Origin: UBA7359 sp964523895
GTDB taxonomy: Bacteria > Pseudomonadota > Gammaproteobacteria > Eutrophobiales > Eutrophobiaceae
Length of the DNA: 37,164 nucleotides
Assembly (NCBI GenBank): GCA_964523895.1
Contig: CAZGBJ010000024.1
Location: 1 to 37,164 of the forward strand
Direction of reading: 5' to 3'
Shown: piece after piece, positions 32,006 through 37,164 of the stretch
Layout: every line of letters starts with the position of its first letter
Position numbering within the stretch: the first letter of the stretch is position 1
The notes under the pieces: generated by a model
Told to the model about the DNA's origin: nothing
What the model saw: only the letters and a program-made list of their open reading frames with translations
Database searches by the model: none
Translations under genes and position numbers: made by a program

Positions 32006-34306
32006 ATGCAAATCAAAGTTAAGAATATACTTTATGTATTAATACTAGCGCTATCTATGAGTGCTTCATTACGGGCGGCTCAAGAGTTTGTCATCGAAGA
32101 TATTCGTGTCGAAGGTTTGGAACGAGTCACGCCGGGAACGGTATTTAATTATTTGCCGATGAAAGTGGGAGATACTTTCGATGACTCCCGTTCGTCAGAA
32201 GCGGTTCGAGCCTTGTTTAAAACCGGTTTTTTTGATGATGTCAGACTAGAAAGAGATGGCAATATTCTGGTCTTCATTCTGGATGAGAGGCCGGCGATCG
32301 GTTCCATTACTATGTCTGGTAATGAAGATATTGATACAGACGAACTGTTAGAAAATCTTAAACAATTCGGTTTTTCTGAAGGACGAGTATTTGTACAGTC
32401 TCAACTGGATCAAACTGAGCAAGAATTACAACGTCAATATTATTCCTTTGGAAAATATGGGGTCAAAATTAATTCTACGGTTACCGAACTTGATAATAAT
32501 CGAGTTGGAGTATTAATTGAGGTTTCAGAAGGTCTGGCAGCTAAAATTAAAAAAATTAATATTGTCGGTAATACGATTTTTAAAGAGAAGAAATTACTCA
32601 AACAATTTAAGTTAAGTACGCCGACATGGCTTTCTTTTTATACGAAGAATGATCAATATTCAAAGCAAAAGCTTTCAGGTGATTTGGAAGCCTTGCGCTC
32701 CCATTATCTGGATAATGGTTATCTTAATTTTAATATAGATTCAACTCAGGTTTCGATCACGCCGGATAAAAAAGATATTTATATAACAATTAATATCAGT
32801 GAGGGAGAACAATATACGGTTACTGAGGTTAAATTAGCCGGCGATTTGATTTTACCAGAGGAAGATTTGTTCGAATTAATCTCCATTAATAGTGGCGAAT
32901 TGTTTTCCCGTAAAAAAATAACGGATAGCAGCAAACAATTAACTGAACGACTAGGCGAAGAAGGCTATTCATTTGCAAATGTAAATTCGATCCCTGATAT
33001 AAACAAAGATGACAAAACAGTTTCAATTACCTTTTTTGTCGACCCGAGCAAACGAGTCTATGTCCGACGAATCAATTTTTCTGGTAATTCCAAGACTAGA
33101 GATGAAGTATTAAGACAGGAAATGCGACAGCAGGAAGGGGCATGGATCTCCACAACTCAAGTGGAAAGAGGTAAGTTGCGTTTACAAAGAACCGGTTATT
33201 TTAAAGATGTTAATGTTGATACACCAGCTGTTGCCGGCACAACTGACCAGGTTGATGTAAATTATACTGTAGAAGAAGCGCCAGGGGGGCAGATAGGTTT
33301 GGGACTTGGTTTTTCACAAGGCCAGGGTTTAATACTCAATGCCAGCATTAGTCAGGAGAACTTTCTTGGTACAGGTAAAAGTATTAGTGCAGCTTTTAAT
33401 AATAGTGATGTAAATACGAGATACTCATTAGGGTATCTTAACCCTTATTGGACTGATGATGGTATAAGTCGTGGTTTTAATGCTTTTTATAGAATTACAG
33501 ATGCACAAGACGCTAATTTAGCATTATATGAAACTAAAGAATTTGGGGGGTCAGTTAACTTTGCTATCCCTGTGACAGAGAATAACACTATAGGCACGGA
33601 GTTATCATATGCAAATACAGAACTGAGTATTCAAAGTAGTTCATCAACTCAGCTTCAGGATTTTGTTACTCAAAATGGTTCCGAATATAATTTATTAAAA
33701 TTTGCTTTGGGTTTTTCGTATGACACACGAAATAAAAGAATATTACCTAGTGAAGGTATATTGCAGAAAATTACTACTACAGTCTCATTACCGAGTTTTG
33801 GAGATTCGCTACAGTATTATAAAGTTGGTTATCAAACACAGTGGTTTAAAGATATCTACAAGGATTTTATCTTGACTTTAGGTGCTGATATTGGATACGG
33901 CGATGGTTATGGAGATACAACAGAATTCCCATTTTTTGAAAACTTTTTTGCTGGTGGCCCTCGTTCAGTTAGAGGCTTTGAAGAAAATACTCTTGGTCCA
34001 AGAGATAGCGCAAACAGACCTTTAGGCGGAGACACACGAATATTGGGTAATGCTGAGATAATTGTACCAGTTCCATTTTTAAGTGAATTTAAAAAGTCTG
34101 TCAGAGTTACTGGGTTTGTTGATGCGGGTAATGTTTACGGGCCTGATGAAGATTTGGAGTTAGGTGATTTACGATATGCGACAGGTGTTAGTGCCATATG
34201 GGTTTCACCTTTTGGTGCAGTGAGTATGAGTATGGCTTTACCTATTAATGAAAAATCAACTGATCAAGTGCAAAATTTTCAGTTTACTTTTGGAACATCA
34301 TTTTAG
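32006..34306 (+). CDS. bamA: Outer-membrane protein assembly factor BamA
   Basis: 766 aa. The signal peptide is ~1-24 (MQIKVKNILYVLILALSMSA, then SLRA before AQEF). Five POTRA domains occupy ~25-425, beginning VIEDIRVEGLERVTPGTVFN. The 16-strand barrel follows, with the L6 motif VRGF at 655-658 (GGPRSVRGFEENTLG) and a terminal aromatic (TFGTSF). It inserts beta-barrel proteins into the outer membrane with the Bam lipoproteins. The length is a little below the E. coli 810 aa. skp follows at 19 bp. Confidence 0.97.
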   Translation: MQIKVKNILYVLILALSMSASLRAAQEFVIEDIRVEGLERVTPGTVFNYLPMKVGDTFDDSRSSEAVRALFKTGFFDDVRLERDGNILVFILDERPAIGSITMSGNEDIDTDELLENLKQFGFSEGRVFVQSQLDQTEQELQRQYYSFGKYGVKINSTVTELDNNRVGVLIEVSEGLAAKIKKINIVGNTIFKEKKLLKQFKLSTPTWLSFYTKNDQYSKQKLSGDLEALRSHYLDNGYLNFNIDSTQVSITPDKKDIYITINISEGEQYTVTEVKLAGDLILPEEDLFELISINSGELFSRKKITDSSKQLTERLGEEGYSFANVNSIPDINKDDKTVSITFFVDPSKRVYVRRINFSGNSKTRDEVLRQEMRQQEGAWISTTQVERGKLRLQRTGYFKDVNVDTPAVAGTTDQVDVNYTVEEAPGGQIGLGLGFSQGQGLILNASISQENFLGTGKSISAAFNNSDVNTRYSLGYLNPYWTDDGISRGFNAFYRITDAQDANLALYETKEFGGSVNFAIPVTENNTIGTELSYANTELSIQSSSSTQLQDFVTQNGSEYNLLKFALGFSYDTRNKRILPSEGILQKITTTVSLPSFGDSLQYYKVGYQTQWFKDIYKDFILTLGADIGYGDGYGDTTEFPFFENFFAGGPRSVRGFEENTLGPRDSANRPLGGDTRILGNAEIIVPVPFLSEFKKSVRVTGFVDAGNVYGPDEDLELGDLRYATGVSAIWVSPFGAVSMSMALPINEKSTDQVQNFQFTFGTSF

Positions 34307-34325
34307 TTATTTGGAGTAATTTGTA

Positions 34326-34832
34326 ATGAAACTATTTTTTAAATTTTTAATCTCAGTTTTTTGTGTTTTAGTATTCACTTCGCAGTCCTATGCTGAAGGC
34401 GCGTTAAAAATTGGTGCGGTTAAGGTTGTGCAGGTACTGGAACAATCACCGCAGTATCAAGAGGCAGGAAAATTACTCGACAAAGAATTTGAAGCAAGAG
34501 GCAAAGTGCTGATTGGTGAGCAAAAGAATATAAAAGATCTTGAAGAAAAGTTAGGCAAAGATAGAGCGATAATGTCCGAATCAGAAATTAGTAAACTGGA
34601 AAGGGATATTCTTGCTAAACGCCGTGATTATAAACGTAATCAGGATGAATTTCGGGAAGATATTAACTTCCGCCGAAATGAGGAATTAGCAAAGATTCAA
34701 AAAGTAATTTTTGAAGCTATACAAAAAGTAGCCAAAGATAATAATTATGATGTGGTCTTGAGTGAAGGCGTTATCTATGCCAGTTCGAAAGCCGATATGA
34801 CAGCATTGGTTATCGAACATTTAAAAAAATAA
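34326..34832 (+). CDS. skp: Periplasmic chaperone Skp/OmpH
   Basis: 168 aa. The signal peptide is ~1-23 (ending SQSYA before EGALK). The mature protein begins LKIGAVKVVQVLEQSPQYQE, the family start, then long charged helices forming the 'tentacles' (about 45-125). The C-terminal IQKVAKDNNYDVVLSEGVIY is the conserved body strand and helix. As a trimer it holds unfolded outer-membrane proteins on the way to BamA. Placed between bamA and lpxD, as is standard. Confidence 0.95.
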   Translation: MKLFFKFLISVFCVLVFTSQSYAEGALKIGAVKVVQVLEQSPQYQEAGKLLDKEFEARGKVLIGEQKNIKDLEEKLGKDRAIMSESEISKLERDILAKRRDYKRNQDEFREDINFRRNEELAKIQKVIFEAIQKVAKDNNYDVVLSEGVIYASSKADMTALVIEHLKK

Positions 34833-34886
34833 CTTAATTTATGACACCCCGGCTGAATAGATCTATAAACAACGAGTAATGTATCT

Positions 34887-35894
34887 ATGTCGGTCATTTC
34901 ACTTGGCGAATTATCACAAGTTAGCGGAGCAAGACTAGAAGGTGATGCAGATTGTATAATTAATGCTGTTAACACTTTGAAAATGGCAAAAGAAGGTGAG
35001 ATATCATTTTTATCTAATCGGCATTACGCACATCAATTACCGCAAACCAAAGCTTCAGCTGTTATTTTATCAGAGGAAGATTTTAAAAAATGTCCTACAT
35101 ATTCACTGGTCAGTGAAACGCCCTATTTGGCTTATGCTAAAATTGCAAACCATCTTTATCCAAGTGTTAAATCATTGGGTTATATTGATAAAAAAGCAGT
35201 AATTGGTTCTGAATGTCATATTGATGATTCATCCTGTATTTCAGCTAATGTTGTGATTGGAAATAATGTTGTTATCCATTCAGGTGTCTTTATTGGCCCT
35301 GGTTGTGTTATAGAAGATAATGTTGAAATTGGTGAAAATACGTTATTAATTGCTAATGTAACTTTATGTCAAGATGTTGTTCTTGGAAAAAACGTTAAGT
35401 TTCATCCTGGTGTTGTCATTGGTGCTGATGGATTTGGTATGGCACAAGAAAATGGACAGTGGCTGAATATACCGCAAATTGGATCAGTCAAGATAGGTGA
35501 TAATGTTGATGTCGGCGCAAATTCTTGCATTGATAGAGGCGCAATAGAAGATACTATTATTGCTAATGGCGTGAAGATTGATAACCAGGTCCAGATTGGG
35601 CATAACGTTATTATTGGCGAACATACTGCTATTGCAGGATGTACTGCGATAGCTGGAAGCGCGGTTGTAGGAAAACGATGTATGATTGGAGGCGCAGTTG
35701 CTATAAGTGGTCATATCAGCGTTACTGATGATGTAATTATTACCGGGATGTCAGGTGTTGCAAATTCAATAAAATCCCCAGGTGTTTATTCGTCTGGTAT
35801 CCCTGTCACGGATAATAGAACATGGAGAAGAAATATTGTCCGGTTTAAAAATCTGGATGCTCTCTTTAAAAAAATTATGACTGAGTTGAAATAG
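34887..35894 (+). CDS. lpxD: UDP-3-O-acylglucosamine N-acyltransferase
   Basis: 335 aa. The N-terminal uridine-binding domain includes EGEISFLSNRHYAHQL. A left-handed beta-helix of hexapeptide repeats (from ~103) follows. The catalytic His is H239 in QIGHN, the same number as in E. coli. FHPGVVIGADGFGMA and IDRGAIEDTII are LpxD hallmarks. It adds the second (N-linked) 3-hydroxyacyl chain to UDP-GlcN in lipid A synthesis, using acyl-ACP. fabZ starts 14 bp later. Confidence 0.97.
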   Translation: MSVISLGELSQVSGARLEGDADCIINAVNTLKMAKEGEISFLSNRHYAHQLPQTKASAVILSEEDFKKCPTYSLVSETPYLAYAKIANHLYPSVKSLGYIDKKAVIGSECHIDDSSCISANVVIGNNVVIHSGVFIGPGCVIEDNVEIGENTLLIANVTLCQDVVLGKNVKFHPGVVIGADGFGMAQENGQWLNIPQIGSVKIGDNVDVGANSCIDRGAIEDTIIANGVKIDNQVQIGHNVIIGEHTAIAGCTAIAGSAVVGKRCMIGGAVAISGHISVTDDVIITGMSGVANSIKSPGVYSSGIPVTDNRTWRRNIVRFKNLDALFKKIMTELK

Positions 35895-35908
35895 AGGTAA
35901 ACATATTC

Positions 35909-36364
35909 ATGCAAGACGCTTCATCCATAATTGATATCGAAAAAATAAAAACGATACTTCCTCATCGCTATCCATTTTTGTTAGTTGATCGTGTGCTTGA
36001 AGTAGAAGAAGGTAAACACCTTAAGGCATTAAAAAATATAACGGTCAATGAACCTTTTTTTCAGGGGCATTTCCCAAGTAAATCGGTTATGCCAGGCGTA
36101 CTAATAATAGAAGCACTAGCGCAGGCTGCTGCATTACTTGGCGCTTTGGGCTTTGAAGAAAATAGAGCTTCTGAGGATGATTTATACTATTTAGTGGGCG
36201 TTGATAAAACGCGTTTCAGGAAACCAGTGGGGCCGGGTGATCAATTAATACTGGATGTTGAATTTATTACAGTAAAAAGAAAAATCTGGAAATTTCAGAC
36301 TTCTGCGACAGTTGATTCAAAGTTAGTGGCATCCGCAGAATTGTTAACGACACTCATGGAATAA
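35909..36364 (+). CDS. fabZ: 3-hydroxyacyl-ACP dehydratase FabZ
   Basis: 151 aa hot-dog fold. The catalytic pair is H54 (FFQGHFP) and E68 (GVLIIEALAQAAA). The N-terminal LPHRYPFLLVDRVLEVE is the signature. It dehydrates 3-hydroxyacyl-ACP in fatty-acid elongation and competes with LpxA/LpxD for the same substrates, which explains its position between them. lpxA starts 4 bp after its stop. Confidence 0.97.
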   Translation: MQDASSIIDIEKIKTILPHRYPFLLVDRVLEVEEGKHLKALKNITVNEPFFQGHFPSKSVMPGVLIIEALAQAAALLGALGFEENRASEDDLYYLVGVDKTRFRKPVGPGDQLILDVEFITVKRKIWKFQTSATVDSKLVASAELLTTLME

Positions 36365-36368
36365 GTCC

Positions 36369-37142
36369 ATGATTGATGCAACAGCTATTATCCATTCTGA
36401 TGCTCATTTAGATTCAGATGTAAGTGTTGGACCTTACTCAGTGATTGGTGCAAATGTATCAATCGAATCAGGAACTAGCATAGAATCACACGTTGTCATA
36501 AATGGGCCAACGAAAATAGGTTCGAATAATAAAATATCCAGTTTTTGTTCTTTAGGCGGTGACCCGCAAGATAAAAAATTTCAAGGTGAAAGCGACTCAA
36601 CACTTGAAATTGGATCAGGTAATACAATACGTGAATATGTTTCAATTAACAGAGGAACAGCTGATGGTGGCGGCAAAACCGTAATAGGTGATGATAACTG
36701 GATTATGGCTTATGCACATATCGCTCATGATTGTATTGTTGGAAATAATACAATATTTGCAAATAATGCAACGCTAGCTGGTCATGTCATTATTGATGAT
36801 TTTGCAATTCTGGGAGGATTTACCGGCGTACATCAATTTTGTCGTGTTGGCAGTTATAGCTTTTCTGCAATTTCTTCCGTTATTGTTAAAGATGTTCCTC
36901 CCTATGTTTTAGTTTCTGGAAATACAGCAAAGCCATCAGGCCTTAATCGTGAAGGCTTAAAAAGACATGGGTTTGATTCTGACACAATTAATATTTTACG
37001 TAAGGCGTATAAAGCAATTTATCGTGATGGCTTGATTCTAAAAGATGCACTTGATGTATTAACTGAACTGTCATCTGAATCAGATAAAGTAGAGTTGATG
37101 CATTCATTTATTGCTGCCTCAGAGCGTGGAATTGTCAGGTAG
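36369..37142 (+). CDS. lpxA: UDP-N-acetylglucosamine O-acyltransferase
   Basis: 257 aa (E. coli 262). Hexapeptide beta-helix with the catalytic H120 and neighbouring H117 (AHIAHDCIVGNN), H139 (LAGHV) and H155 (GVHQFC). The C-terminal helical part starts near GLNREGLKRHGF. It performs the first committed step of lipid A synthesis, acylating the 3-OH of UDP-GlcNAc. The position equivalent to the E. coli chain-length ruler Gly173 is Ile168 here (GSYSFSAISSV), which should shorten the acyl pocket. lpxB is expected just beyond the window edge. Confidence 0.97.
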   Translation: MIDATAIIHSDAHLDSDVSVGPYSVIGANVSIESGTSIESHVVINGPTKIGSNNKISSFCSLGGDPQDKKFQGESDSTLEIGSGNTIREYVSINRGTADGGGKTVIGDDNWIMAYAHIAHDCIVGNNTIFANNATLAGHVIIDDFAILGGFTGVHQFCRVGSYSFSAISSVIVKDVPPYVLVSGNTAKPSGLNREGLKRHGFDSDTINILRKAYKAIYRDGLILKDALDVLTELSSESDKVELMHSFIAASERGIVR

Positions 37143-37164
37143 TAATACCTTCCTGCGAAAAATA

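Overview
The window looks like chromosomal DNA from an AT-rich gammaproteobacterium. The right half is the classic proteobacterial block rpsB-tsf-pyrH-frr-uppS-cdsA-dxr-rseP-bamA-skp-lpxD-fabZ-lpxA. It is in the order (uppS-cdsA-dxr) that I associate with Pseudomonas-like rather than enteric genomes. To its left lies a divergent map-glnD-mutH-dusA run. MutH points to a lineage with Dam-type methyl-directed mismatch repair. LPS and outer-membrane genes make it a diderm. The genus cannot be read from the sequence. There are no phage, transposase, CRISPR, rRNA or tRNA genes, so this is core genome with a few accessory genes on the left.

Layout. (1) 1-4624, minus strand: a cyclic-nucleotide-binding-fold protein with an MshEN-like N-terminus. 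It is followed by a long FimX-like response regulator (receiver, degenerate GGDEF, repetitive coiled coil, degenerate EAL) and a Sel1-repeat periplasmic protein. The regulator is interrupted by a 100-N assembly gap inside an 84-bp tandem repeat. (2) 4997-9998: a small secreted protein and a DksA/TraR zinc-finger protein, a short-chain dehydrogenase and a TauE/SafE permease, MsrA, a PilZ-family protein followed by a previously uncalled 46-aa basic ORF, an uncalled 57-aa membrane ORF, and a membrane-anchored coiled-coil protein. (3) 9995-15446: MtaB tRNA methylthiotransferase, a TPR protein, an S9 prolyl-oligopeptidase, a six-cysteine periplasmic mini-protein, and an isocitrate dehydrogenase whose true start appears to be an AUU codon. 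(4) 15523-24280, minus: Prc/Tsp protease, a TPR protein, a Mip/FkpA-type prolyl isomerase, DusA, MutH, GlnD and Map. (5) 24281-37164, plus: the translation, isoprenoid, envelope and lipid A superoperon, led by an extended -10 promoter and a likely S2-binding leader. The lipid A pathway runs off the right edge after lpxA.

How the genes work together. Block 5 couples translation factors (S2, EF-Ts, RRF) to nucleotide supply (UMP kinase) and envelope building: undecaprenyl diphosphate, CDP-diacylglycerol, MEP-pathway isoprenoids, the RseP protease, BamA and Skp for outer-membrane proteins, and LpxD/FabZ/LpxA for lipid A. Blocks 1-2 contain three proteins from families linked to cyclic-di-GMP signalling (FimX-like, MshEN-like plus cNMP fold, PilZ). 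All three show degenerate signature motifs, so they may act as scaffolds or effectors rather than enzymes.

Most notable points: the FimX-like coiled-coil architecture and the predictable size of its assembly gap (29 + 84n bases), the AUU start of isocitrate dehydrogenase, a lysine/alanine-rich C-terminal tail on ribosomal protein S2 with an exact 33-bp internal duplication, two unannotated small genes, a twin-CX10C periplasmic mini-protein, and an LpxA acyl-chain ruler position that suggests short hydroxyacyl chains on lipid A.
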